This document shows, in pieces, positions 1 to 7,124 of a stretch of DNA of 11,753 bases. Under the pieces are notes generated by a model, which was given only the letters and a program-made list of their open reading frames with translations, had not been told where the DNA came from and made no database searches. Origin of the DNA: RGIG4079 sp045637505 (GTDB taxonomy: Bacteria; Bacteroidota; Bacteroidia; Bacteroidales; Muribaculaceae). Location: the NCBI GenBank assembly GCA_045637505.1, contig JAZTZO010000015.1:1-11753 (forward strand), written 5' to 3'. A program made the translations under genes and the position numbers. Every line of letters begins with the position of its first letter. Position 1 is the stretch's first letter.

Positions 1-2
1 CT

Positions 3-620
3 CTGCTAGCACAGGATGATGCATTTGACTTCAGCAAATATTTCCAACCAATTGTTGATGCATTTGCTTTGGTAGGACGTAAGGTTGAAATCAAGAAGAA
101 GGACAAGAAGAACTTCGGCAAGGTAGAATCTGCTTTCTTGAAAGATAATACCGATGTGTATGATGTAATGTTTCAAACAGAGAAGTCTATTAAAATCAAG
201 ATTGAGGTTGACACTTGTCCTCCACTGAATTTTAAGACCGAGCAGAAACTATTGTTGCAGCCACATTCATTTATGACTCGTTGCTTCACTCTACCCGATC
301 TGTTTGCCGGCAAGATGCATGCCTTGGTATATCGCGCGTGGAAAAATAGAGTCAAGGGACGCGATTGGTACGACTTTGAATGGTATGTACGCCATAATGT
401 AGCACTTGATTTTGCTCATTTGGCTGAAAGATGCAAGCAGTTCAACAACGAAGAAATTACTCCAGAACTATTCAAGGATAAACTCAAGGAACGTCTATGT
501 TTAGCTGATATAAAGCAAGTAAAAGAGGATGTGCTTCCTTTTGTGCGTAATCCGAAAGAATTGGATATCTGGTCAAATGATTATTTTGTTCAGTTGGCGG
601 ATATATTGATAACCGAATAA
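3..620 (+). CDS. AbiEii/AbiGii-family nucleotidyltransferase toxin, 5' truncated by window edge
   Basis: The frame is open from the first bases of the window, so this is the C-terminal ~205 residues of a longer protein; the TTG at 69 is not a credible start. The part seen matches the AbiEii/AbiGii toxin family. A K-I-E-V-D-T strand carries an acidic residue (codon 210-212) where the family has a metal-binding carboxylate. A following L-P-D-L-F-A-G-K-x-H-A-L helix carries a conserved lysine (codon 312-314), and K-G-R-D-W-Y-D follows (Asp codon 363-365). The G-S-type nucleotide-binding motif and any AbiEi-type antitoxin gene would lie upstream, outside the window. Known members are type IV toxin-antitoxin or abortive-infection toxins that transfer nucleotides to target RNAs. 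Whether this one is intact cannot be judged. It lies 128 bp upstream of the NACHT gene on the same strand, consistent with a defence island. Confidence 0.85.
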   Translation: MLAQDDAFDFSKYFQPIVDAFALVGRKVEIKKKDKKNFGKVESAFLKDNTDVYDVMFQTEKSIKIKIEVDTCPPLNFKTEQKLLLQPHSFMTRCFTLPDLFAGKMHALVYRAWKNRVKGRDWYDFEWYVRHNVALDFAHLAERCKQFNNEEITPELFKDKLKERLCLADIKQVKEDVLPFVRNPKELDIWSNDYFVQLADILITE

Positions 621-646
621 TTAACTACAATTTAATGCTATTATAG

Positions 647-664
647 GTTACTGGAATTAGTAAC
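647..664. other. Small inverted repeat between toxin and NACHT genes
   Basis: GTTACT and AGTAAC form a perfect 6-bp stem around a 6-nt loop, 27 bp after the toxin stop codon. There is no clear T-run after it, so it is at best a weak terminator or attenuator. It could be chance in AT-rich DNA. Confidence 0.2.
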
Positions 665-748
665 AGATAAAATAAGAAAATCTAAAAAAATAGAATATCG
701 ATTCAAATAGAGTTTTTGTAATTCCTAACCATTAAAAATATTTTATAT

Positions 749-3700
749 ATGAATAGACAAGAAACCTTATTTAGAATATCGCAATTACTTGCACGTTTTA
801 CAGAACAAGTTAAAATACTAAATTCAAATGGAGAGTTTAGTATAAACATACATGCTGAGAATATCTTAATAAATATTCTAAATACCATATATGCTTGCAA
901 TCTAAAAAATGTAAACTATGAGGAAAATAAAATTTATCCAAGTATTGATCTTAGAGATTATGATAAAAGAATTGCCATACAAGTTACATCCACTTCTAAT
1001 TTAGATAAAATTAAGCATACTTTAGCATGTTTTATTTCAAACGAATTATATAAGGATTTTGATACTTTATATATATACATAATCACAGAAAAGCAGAAAA
1101 AATATAAGCAGAGTTCTATTGATGAGATTATAGGTGATAAAATTAAATTTACAACTGAATATATTATCGACAAAACAGATTTATACAAAACCTTAAATGC
1201 TCAAAATGACGATCAAAACATTATAAATGTATGTAAATTACTTGAGACTCAATTTGCGGATAATAAAAATGAATTTGATAAATGGGATTTATATTGTAAA
1301 GGCTTATATGAATACGATCAGTATATCAAAAATTTATACACATATTTTGATATTAAAGGTTTTTCTCCGAGAGTGAATAACACTTTGGTTCGATTGAATA
1401 TAGACAAGATATATGTACCATTGAGATTTAAGTTCGATTTTTCAAATAATGTAGATGACAACATTCCAAAAGATAAGAAAACCTCATATGATATTATTAC
1501 TGCACTAACGAATTTTGATAAGATTGTCATTTTAGGGGACCCCGGGTCGGGAAAATCCACGACTTTGAAGTATTTAGCATATACTATATGTGCACATAGG
1601 GCTAGTAATGAGCAATTGCAAACATATATCCCACTATATCTAAAAGCAACAGAATTTGCAAAATATCTCTTTGATACGGGACGAAGTTTATCAGAGTTCA
1701 TTATAGATATTAACACTAAATACGGTTTGTTGTTTTCGAAGAGTTTAGAAAACAATAAATTAATTGTGTTAATAGATGGTCTAGATGAGATAAATATCAC
1801 TAATCAAAGACATAGCGTTGTAGAAAAAATAAATTCCTTCACTGCTCAATATCCCGAAATAAAAATTATAGTCTCTTCTAGAATCGTTGGTTACAAAGAA
1901 ACACGATTAAGTGGTTATTTTTTTCATTTCGAGGTTGATAAATTTTCCGACGACCAGATATACTTATTCTTAAACAATTGGTATTCTTCAATATCTTCAT
2001 ATTCAGATAATAATCTTGAAAATGCTGCAGAAGAAGCAAGGAAATTATTCAGTTCTATAAAACGAAATAAATCTGTATACAGACTAGCACAAAATCCCCT
2101 ATTAATAACCATTATTGCATTAATATATTATCAAGGAAGTAAATTGCCGGAAAAACGAGTTGCACTATATGAAGTCGCAACATCAACACTACTAGATAAT
2201 TGGGTTAAACTTAGAGCTAATCAAAAGAATAATATTGATAGAGAAATACTTATTGAGCTATTAGCACTAATAGCCTTTCATATTCATGAACACTATTCAT
2301 CTGGTTTAATTCCCGAAAGAGAACTAACCCAAATGCTTACCAATGAATACTCGAAGATATATCCTTATATGCCTCAAAAGGAATTGAAACAAGACGTCAA
2401 TGATATAATATCATTTTTGAGAGAAGATGCAGGATTTCTATTTGAGAAAGGATTTGCTGAAAATGGAGAAGCTTTGTTTGGTTTTGTACACCTAACTTTT
2501 CAAGAATACTTTGCGGCCATTGAATTTAACACAAAATGGAAAGAAGGTAGTTTAAGTGGTGGTTTGAATGATTATATTTATAATTCTAATTGGACAGAAG
2601 TTATTAAATTGACAGCATCATTATTTAAGGTAAAAGAACCAGGTAGATTAGGTCGTAGTAATGCAACAAAGTTTATTGCAGATATTTTAAAGATAGAGGA
2701 GCTACTACCAGAAATAAATCGCCGCTTACATCTTGTGTGTCAGATACTAAGCGAAGATGTGGAAATAGAATTTGATGTGCTTAAAAACATCATTGATGAA
2801 ATTTTCAATCGTTTATTGTTTGTGAAAGATAAAAGTATAGATTTCCACACTTCATTTATAGATGAAAACTGTGTCACATTGCTTTTGGGTACAAATGGAT
2901 ACCAAGATTATTTACTTGAACGAATATTTGATATATTGCAATCTGACCAGTCTTCAATACTGTCTCAGAGACTTGTTTGTATCCTTATGGGGGCTTCTAA
3001 CATTTCAGTTGTACATACAAGTTTAATAAGGATATTAGAGTCAAATCAAGATGAGATAAAATCTCATATGTTCCACTATAGTACAGTTTTACCTGTTGCA
3101 GATATAGTCAAGACTGAATTGTTTCGTAAAGAGATTGTTAATTATATAAATTCTCCTACATATTCACAAAAATATGAAGGTCATTTACCAACACAATATA
3201 GTTGTTGTTTTAAAGAGGATTTAGAAGCATGTCTATTATCTATAAGTTTAATTACTGACCCAAGAATAAAGAAAGATCTTATTGATTTTTATGTATTTTC
3301 ATGGGGAATAGGAGATATAGATAATATTAGAGCATATTATGAGGCTGTTAAAACAAGTTATCCTAGTTTTGATTTGAGTCGAATAGAAAATCACATAGAA
3401 AAACTTGATTATTATAAGTCATTGGGGTTAGAAGATTATCCAATTCTCACTTTTAATGGTATAGATATTTACAAAAAGAAAGATAATGAATTGTTATATG
3501 CGATAAATCATAAAGATAATATTGATATTGTTGATTATCCTTTTACTCGTGAAAAATTGGAGTCATACTTTAACTCATACACACATACGATTATCTCATT
3601 TTGCGATATAATTATATCAGCAATTAATACCGAATCTAAAGAGATAATAATTCACAACAATGATGAATTAGAACTATTAATACAATATTATGATACAATT

Positions 3701-4042
3701 CATTGGGCTACGCATGTGAGATTAAATAGGGCTATAATATACGCATTGTCAAATCTTTTTGTTGATGGTGTTGTAAACGAAAATATTTTATATTGGATAA
3801 AGCGTAATTATAATCGGATTCAATTTTCATTCAGTACCGATACACCTTTTAATGCAGCAGATTTTGGAGAATTAGTAAAGTCATCTTCGTTAAATATCTT
3901 TGACAAACTTATGCTATTAAAGTACACCTCCCCTCAATTTAAAGATAGTAAACTATTGTTGTCTGCAATAGATGAATACAACCAAATTGAGTCAACAATA
4001 GAAAAAGAAAAATACAGAGATATATTATTAAGAATACTATAA
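749..4042 (+). CDS. SMEK-domain NACHT NTPase (STAND/NLR-like candidate defence protein)
   Basis: This 1,097-residue protein has a recognisable three-part layout. Residues 1 to about 150 resemble the SMEK domain, with conserved N-I-H-A-E near 33-37, an I-D-L-R-D strand near 66-70 and A-I-Q-V-T-S-T-S near 76-83. Residues about 250-600 are a NACHT NTPase: Walker A G-D-P-G-S-G-K-S-T at 263-271, Walker B with D-G-L-D-E at 343-347, a sensor S-S-R ending at R378, N-P-L-L at 449-452, and a helical segment with V-H-L-T-F-Q-E-Y-F-A-A at 580-590. The last ~500 residues are probably helical, match no family I recognise and show no clear repeats; they would be the sensor. Bacterial NACHT proteins of this kind are known anti-phage STAND sensors; the effector role of SMEK here is inference. 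The ATG at 749 is chosen because the SMEK motif begins directly after it. The gene is strongly AT-rich compared with mnmE and cysK, suggesting transfer. Confidence 0.9.
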   Translation: MNRQETLFRISQLLARFTEQVKILNSNGEFSINIHAENILINILNTIYACNLKNVNYEENKIYPSIDLRDYDKRIAIQVTSTSNLDKIKHTLACFISNELYKDFDTLYIYIITEKQKKYKQSSIDEIIGDKIKFTTEYIIDKTDLYKTLNAQNDDQNIINVCKLLETQFADNKNEFDKWDLYCKGLYEYDQYIKNLYTYFDIKGFSPRVNNTLVRLNIDKIYVPLRFKFDFSNNVDDNIPKDKKTSYDIITALTNFDKIVILGDPGSGKSTTLKYLAYTICAHRASNEQLQTYIPLYLKATEFAKYLFDTGRSLSEFIIDINTKYGLLFSKSLENNKLIVLIDGLDEINITNQRHSVVEKINSFTAQYPEIKIIVSSRIVGYKETRLSGYFFHFEVDKFSDDQIYLFLNNWYSSISSYSDNNLENAAEEARKLFSSIKRNKSVYRLAQNPLLITIIALIYYQGSKLPEKRVALYEVATSTLLDNWVKLRANQKNNIDREILIELLALIAFHIHEHYSSGLIPERELTQMLTNEYSKIYPYMPQKELKQDVNDIISFLREDAGFLFEKGFAENGEALFGFVHLTFQEYFAAIEFNTKWKEGSLSGGLNDYIYNSNWTEVIKLTASLFKVKEPGRLGRSNATKFIADILKIEELLPEINRRLHLVCQILSEDVEIEFDVLKNIIDEIFNRLLFVKDKSIDFHTSFIDENCVTLLLGTNGYQDYLLERIFDILQSDQSSILSQRLVCILMGASNISVVHTSLIRILESNQDEIKSHMFHYSTVLPVADIVKTELFRKEIVNYINSPTYSQKYEGHLPTQYSCCFKEDLEACLLSISLITDPRIKKDLIDFYVFSWGIGDIDNIRAYYEAVKTSYPSFDLSRIENHIEKLDYYKSLGLEDYPILTFNGIDIYKKKDNELLYAINHKDNIDIVDYPFTREKLESYFNSYTHTIISFCDIIISAINTESKEIIIHNNDELELLIQYYDTIHWATHVRLNRAIIYALSNLFVDGVVNENILYWIKRNYNRIQFSFSTDTPFNAADFGELVKSSSLNIFDKLMLLKYTSPQFKDSKLLLSAIDEYNQIESTIEKEKYRDILLRIL

Positions 4043-4112
4043 TTTAAAGTTTATATAGAAAGGAGCAAATTGGGACTATTCATTATTTTGTGGAAATATT
4101 CAAAAACAATAA

Positions 4113-4147
4113 AACCCGCCTGCATCATATAGCATTGCAGGCGGGTT
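4113..4147. terminator. Bidirectional intrinsic terminator
   Basis: A perfect 12-bp GC-rich stem (AACCCGCCTGCA / TGCAGGCGGGTT) encloses an 11-nt loop. On the minus strand the stem runs into TTTTATTGTTTTT, a good U-tract, so it probably ended the former beta-barrel gene whose remnant stops 20 bp away. On the plus strand the tail ACTTTTG is weaker, but the hairpin may also end the NACHT transcript, 70 bp after its stop codon. Confidence 0.8.
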
Positions 4148-4166
4148 ACTTTTGAGGTGTTAGATG

Positions 4167-4343
4167 TTATTGTTGGATATCTATTTCCATCCTCTTTGAA
4201 ACTCTGTGAACATTCTCTACGGCATTGATATTTACACTCTTGCCACCGGAGAATCTCCCCACGAGTGAAATTCCGATGTTTTGTACTGGTGTAGTATAAT
4301 TATAAGTAACTTTATTGCCATTTGTTGGCAAAGGAAATCGGTG
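4167..4343 (-). pseudogene. C-terminal remnant of an outer-membrane beta-barrel protein
   Basis: On the minus strand a 58-residue open stretch ends in TAA (4167-4169). It reads like the last strands of Bacteroidota outer-membrane beta-barrel proteins of the TonB-dependent-receptor-like class: P-V-Q-N-I-G-I-S-L, then G-R-F-S-G-G-K-S-V-N-I-N-A-V, then a basic and amphipathic tail M-E-I-D-I-Q-Q. Immediately upstream the frame is closed by a stop (4344-4346), and no further barrel sequence was recognised, so the rest of the gene has been lost. The intrinsic terminator lies in the right place just downstream. I infer that an ancestral gene was cut away when the accessory genes arrived or were rearranged. 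The family call comes from motif appearance only. Confidence 0.6.
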
Positions 4344-4360
4344 TTATAATGGTGAAATCA

Positions 4361-4408
4361 CCCACCAAAATATAACTGCAAAATAACTTTTGTATGGTGG
4401 TTGGTGGG
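4361..4408. repeat. Inverted repeat CCCACCAA / TTGGTGGG
   Basis: Perfect 8-bp arms at 4361-4368 and 4401-4408 are separated by 32 nt. They sit in the 500-bp gap between the NACHT and two-TM genes, just upstream of the promoter-like box at 4428. This could be an operator or the edge of a small lost element; no target duplication was recognised around it. Confidence 0.3.
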
Positions 4409-4427
4409 TAGTGCAGAATAATATATG

Positions 4428-4435
4428 TATATTTG
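4428..4435 (+). promoter_or_regulatory. Possible Bacteroidota -7 box (TATATTTG) for the two-TM gene
   Basis: The octamer fits TAnnTTTG exactly. A -33 TTTG at the usual 19-21 nt is missing; TTGG at 4401-4404 lies 23 nt upstream. The 126-nt distance to the ATG at 4562 would give a long leader in which I see no clear structure or reading frame. The rest of the 4436-4561 stretch shows nothing else recognisable. Confidence 0.35.
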
Positions 4436-4561
4436 TAGTCAAATATAAAATGCTGCGTGAATAGATGTGGAGAATACGATGACATCATTTGTAAAAAATG
4501 ACAACAAATTATTATCCCGCATTTATTAAGTTAATACACCTATATTGTCGGAATAAAGAAT

Positions 4562-5728
4562 ATGAGACCATTAGATGTTTTGAAAAAACAAAAAATAATC
4601 ATCCTTGACAATGTTGTTATTGTTATAGTTTTGTCATTTGGCATCTCTTTTATAGTTGATGCTTTGACAAGTATGATTGAAAACAAATCTATCATGTTCC
4701 TTTGTTTAGGATTATTTTGCATCCTATTTGTGATAATCATAAAGATACTTAAATTTTATACATCCAGAAAACATCAGATTTGTACAAACTCATTGTTCAT
4801 TGTTGATAATAAAGCTCAATTAGGACATGTTCCTCGTTATTTTTTTAATGAAGAATTTGTCAGAATACTTATTTCAATTTGCAATGAAAACAAAACTTTT
4901 AAGGAGTGTTGGAAAAAGTCTTTTGCAAAAGAAAATCATGAACCTAAAGAAAAATATGTATCTCATGATTTTGTCTATATTGGAAAAGTCTCTGAAGAAG
5001 AAATTGCGAAATATTTTAAGGATGAGAAAATATGTAAGTTTGTCAATGAATTAACGGAATATGTTTTTATAGACTGGTTGTCAAGAAAGTTGGAATCATA
5101 TTTTGGTAATAATACTAAGAATATCGCTGTTTTGCATAGGAATGATGTGGCTGATTATGTGTTAGATAATCGGGTCTTGGATATAATTTCAAGACCATTT
5201 GATGAGAGAGAAAAGTTTCTTGGTAAAGATATGGATGCTAATCCTACAGCTGAAATATACACATTAGTAGGTGAGGATAATGTTGAATTTAATAAGTTTG
5301 AGTTGAAATTGCCACCTAAAACAAGGTTATATAAGGAAGGAAAAGATACTTTAATAATTTCTGGTAAATATTTTAAAATTAAATTTCATTCATCATTTAG
5401 AGGCTTTAATGCAGATATACCAGGTGATTTCCATAGATTTTATGTTTCAACCCCTAATATGAATTTTTATGATATTTCATTAAATATGGAAATATCATTA
5501 AAACCATTCTTCTTTTTATTTTCTTCTAATTGGCAAAATCTACTATGGATAGATATGATTTGCGAGGCTTTCTTACAAGATTTTTCGTATAGAACTTTTA
5601 TAAATGATATTGGATTCAATCAATCAATTACAAATTTAATGCTATATGATAGATATATAAGGCAAATGGCAAAGGCGACAGAAAGTAAAAAAGAAGACAT
5701 TAGGCAAGAGGAGGAAACAACTAATTAG
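4562..5728 (+). CDS. Unrecognised two-TM membrane protein, 388 aa
   Basis: I do not recognise a family. Two hydrophobic helices are visible near residues 12-36 and 43-62, separated by a short polar turn. A basic K-x-x-x-Y-T-S-R-K stretch follows, which favours the large C-terminal part (about 66-388) lying in the cytoplasm. That part has an acidic and lysine-rich helical region (about 95-240), then probable beta-strand sequence (about 250-345) with several F-K-I-K-F and I-S-L-N-M type strands, and ends in a charged tail rich in E and K. No catalytic motif is evident. The ATG at 4562 is chosen because the first TM helix begins within the next dozen codons. The gene is AT-rich like the NACHT gene and stands alone between two decayed fragments. 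A membrane-associated accessory or defence protein is possible but unsupported by homology. Confidence 0.75.
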   Translation: MRPLDVLKKQKIIILDNVVIVIVLSFGISFIVDALTSMIENKSIMFLCLGLFCILFVIIIKILKFYTSRKHQICTNSLFIVDNKAQLGHVPRYFFNEEFVRILISICNENKTFKECWKKSFAKENHEPKEKYVSHDFVYIGKVSEEEIAKYFKDEKICKFVNELTEYVFIDWLSRKLESYFGNNTKNIAVLHRNDVADYVLDNRVLDIISRPFDEREKFLGKDMDANPTAEIYTLVGEDNVEFNKFELKLPPKTRLYKEGKDTLIISGKYFKIKFHSSFRGFNADIPGDFHRFYVSTPNMNFYDISLNMEISLKPFFFLFSSNWQNLLWIDMICEAFLQDFSYRTFINDIGFNQSITNLMLYDRYIRQMAKATESKKEDIRQEEETTN

Positions 5729-5746
5729 TTGTTTCATTAGTAATAA

Positions 5747-6040
5747 TTAAATCTCCCCATCCAACTTAATTCTGCACTCCGATTCGGTGTGCGACATCTT
5801 ACGCTCGATGGTTGAGACTTCGATGTCGCGGAGGGCGTGAGCAAAGACACGCTTAATGAATGTGGAGGTGTGAATGCGTTTCTTGCCAAATGCCTTGCCA
5901 ATGTTCCAGCCGAAGTGCATCAAGTCGATGCTTTTGAGTGCAGAATCAACCGATACGGGCGATACCTCACAAGGGGTGTCGCCCAAATTGTATTCTCCCT
6001 ACTTTTAGACGATCATCTTGCCTTGAATAAAGTCAAACAT
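5747..6040 (-). pseudogene. Decayed gene fragment with two in-frame stop codons
   Basis: On the minus strand, from ATG at 6040, the sequence reads as 98 codons in a single frame interrupted by TAA and TAG two codons apart (12th and 14th codons), then stays open for about 83 codons to the stop at 5747-5749. The open part contains S-A-L-K-S-I-D-L-M-H-F-G-W-N-I-G-K-A-F-G and A-H-A-L-R-D-I-E-V-S-T-I-E-R-K, which look like real protein. Its base composition is GC-richer than the flanking two-TM and four-Cys genes and closer to the housekeeping half. I do not recognise the family. The most likely reading is a truncated, inactivated remnant of an older gene; a short functional protein starting at the TTG at 5986 is less likely. 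Confidence 0.5.
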
Positions 6041-6058
6041 CGACACAAATGGCCTTGA

Positions 6059-6100
6059 ATAAATCTTTTGGTCTCTTTTTTTTGAAATCAAAAGATTTAT
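6059..6100. repeat. 12-bp perfect inverted repeat
   Basis: ATAAATCTTTTG (6059-6070) and its exact reverse complement (6089-6100) enclose an 18-nt loop with an eight-T run. It lies between the decayed fragment and the four-Cys gene. It could be a hairpin in the leader of the 6151 gene or an element end; the interior T-run argues against an ordinary terminator. Confidence 0.45.
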
Positions 6101-6150
6101 AAGTATCTTAGTAAAAAAGAATTTTGTCAATGTAATAAGAATCTAAAGTT

Positions 6151-6357
6151 ATGTATAGTAATAGTTTTAAAATGTGTATCGATTGTTCTAATAAACGATT
6201 TATTGATGTTGATGAAAAAGGAAGAAACAGGTATTACTGTGCTTTAGTAGATGGAATTATTCGTAAAGGGATTGTTTATGATTCTACAGATGCATCAGCA
6301 TGTATAAAATGGAAGTTATTTAAATGGTTAGATAATAATACTAAGACTACGGAGTAA
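6151..6357 (+). CDS. Small four-cysteine protein, putative metal-binding
   Basis: This 68-residue protein has a C-x2-C pair (C9, C12) followed by single cysteines at 30 and 51, the latter in a D-A-S-A-C-I-K-W context. The spacing resembles small uncharacterised bacterial proteins with a C-x2-C ... Y-C ... A-C pattern, in which the four cysteines probably hold zinc or an iron-sulfur cluster. That is inference. A basic and tryptophan-containing tail (K-W-x-L-F-K-W) follows. The start at 6151 puts the first cysteine near the N-terminus; no ribosome binding site is visible, which is common in Bacteroidota. Its neighbours are a decayed fragment upstream and a convergent membrane-protein gene downstream, so the context gives no function. 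Confidence 0.6.
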   Translation: MYSNSFKMCIDCSNKRFIDVDEKGRNRYYCALVDGIIRKGIVYDSTDASACIKWKLFKWLDNNTKTTE

Positions 6358-6390
6358 TTAAATTTTACGCACAAATGTAGTGTTATGACG

Positions 6391-6411
6391 CATCAAGGGT
6401 TTTCCTTGATG
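6391..6411. terminator. Hairpin between convergent genes, possible terminator
   Basis: CATCAAGG and CCTTGATG form a perfect 8-bp stem with a GTTTT loop. It lies between the stop codons of the 6151 gene (plus) and the 6428 gene (minus), the usual place for a shared terminator. Neither strand has a clear U-tract after it, so the call is tentative. Confidence 0.4.
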
Positions 6412-6427
6412 AGCATGGGACCAACTT

Positions 6428-7033
6428 TTAGTTTAAAATCTCACGCAAATCTCCCTTTGTATTTCTGCGTTCTATCCCTTGTTTTCGGCCCTCGTCATAA
6501 GCTAGTTTTGCCATATTAGCATCACCGCCACATTCTAATTTAACCCAAATGTCTTGACTTGCGAGTTGTGTAAACTTGCGATCAGAATATATTTCCCAAG
6601 AAAGCTGTTCCCATTTTCGTGGTCTCACAGCCTCGTTCCATACACTTTCTTTTTCTCCATTATCAACGCCATCGTAATAACCTTTTCTAAACCATTCTTT
6701 CCAATTTTTTGTCGAATTAATTTTTGCAAAATCATGATTAGTTAAAGATAACTCGCTTAATATCGCATAAGCCTCAGAATTAATTAGATCGTATCGACGA
6801 TTAAATTTATTGCTAAATCTAACATCACTAATTTTCTCGCCTATCATTAAGGGTAAAAATATAATCAGGAATAACCCTATGCATATCAATCCAAGAATGC
6901 TTAAAACACTATTTATTCCATTATTATTAGAATGCAGGGCTTCCTCTTGAGCCTCGTGCATATACACTGACTGTGCATATGTAACTATGATACTACAGCT
7001 CCAAAGCATAATGGATAAATAAATCTTTTTCAT
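6428..7033 (-). CDS. Putative exported/membrane-anchored protein, 201 aa
   Basis: The family is not recognised. From the ATG at 7033 the protein begins with a typical signal peptide, M-K-K-I-Y-L then a hydrophobic core, and a likely cleavage site near T-Y-A|Q-S (after residue 20). A second hydrophobic segment at about 41-64 ends in P-L-M-I-G. The soluble remainder (65-201) is rich in charged residues and tryptophan. Two stretches look alike, Y-Y-D-G-V-D-N-G (119-126) and A-Y-D-E-G-R-K-Q-G (178-186), each followed by E and basic residues, hinting at a duplicated short helical motif. The frame is open 5' of 7033 into the end of mnmE, but that extension lacks membrane-protein character and I reject it. 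It lies 91 bp downstream of mnmE on the same strand yet is much more AT-rich, so it marks the edge of the accessory region. Confidence 0.7.
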   Translation of the reverse strand: MKKIYLSIMLWSCSIIVTYAQSVYMHEAQEEALHSNNNGINSVLSILGLICIGLFLIIFLPLMIGEKISDVRFSNKFNRRYDLINSEAYAILSELSLTNHDFAKINSTKNWKEWFRKGYYDGVDNGEKESVWNEAVRPRKWEQLSWEIYSDRKFTQLASQDIWVKLECGGDANMAKLAYDEGRKQGIERRNTKGDLREILN

Positions 7034-7124
7034 ATTTCTATAAATTAAATTGTAACAAAAGTGATGCGACTTTTGACTATGTAAATAATTATATTCACTC
7101 AAAGTAGTCCTCTCATTTAGAATC

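Noticed and set aside
1318..1800. 160-codon minus-strand frame inside the NACHT gene
   Set aside because: It lies opposite the Walker A/B coding region, whose protein is clearly conserved; the antisense frame has no recognisable character.
4067..4132. 20-codon frame from a TTG behind an AGGAG-like site after the NACHT gene
   Set aside because: It is very short, has a TTG start, and runs into the terminator stem; there is no sign of a real peptide.
4043..6150. Possible CRISPR array, insertion sequence or integrase
   Set aside because: No regularly spaced direct repeats, no transposase or recombinase motifs and no paired terminal inverted repeats with target duplications could be found.
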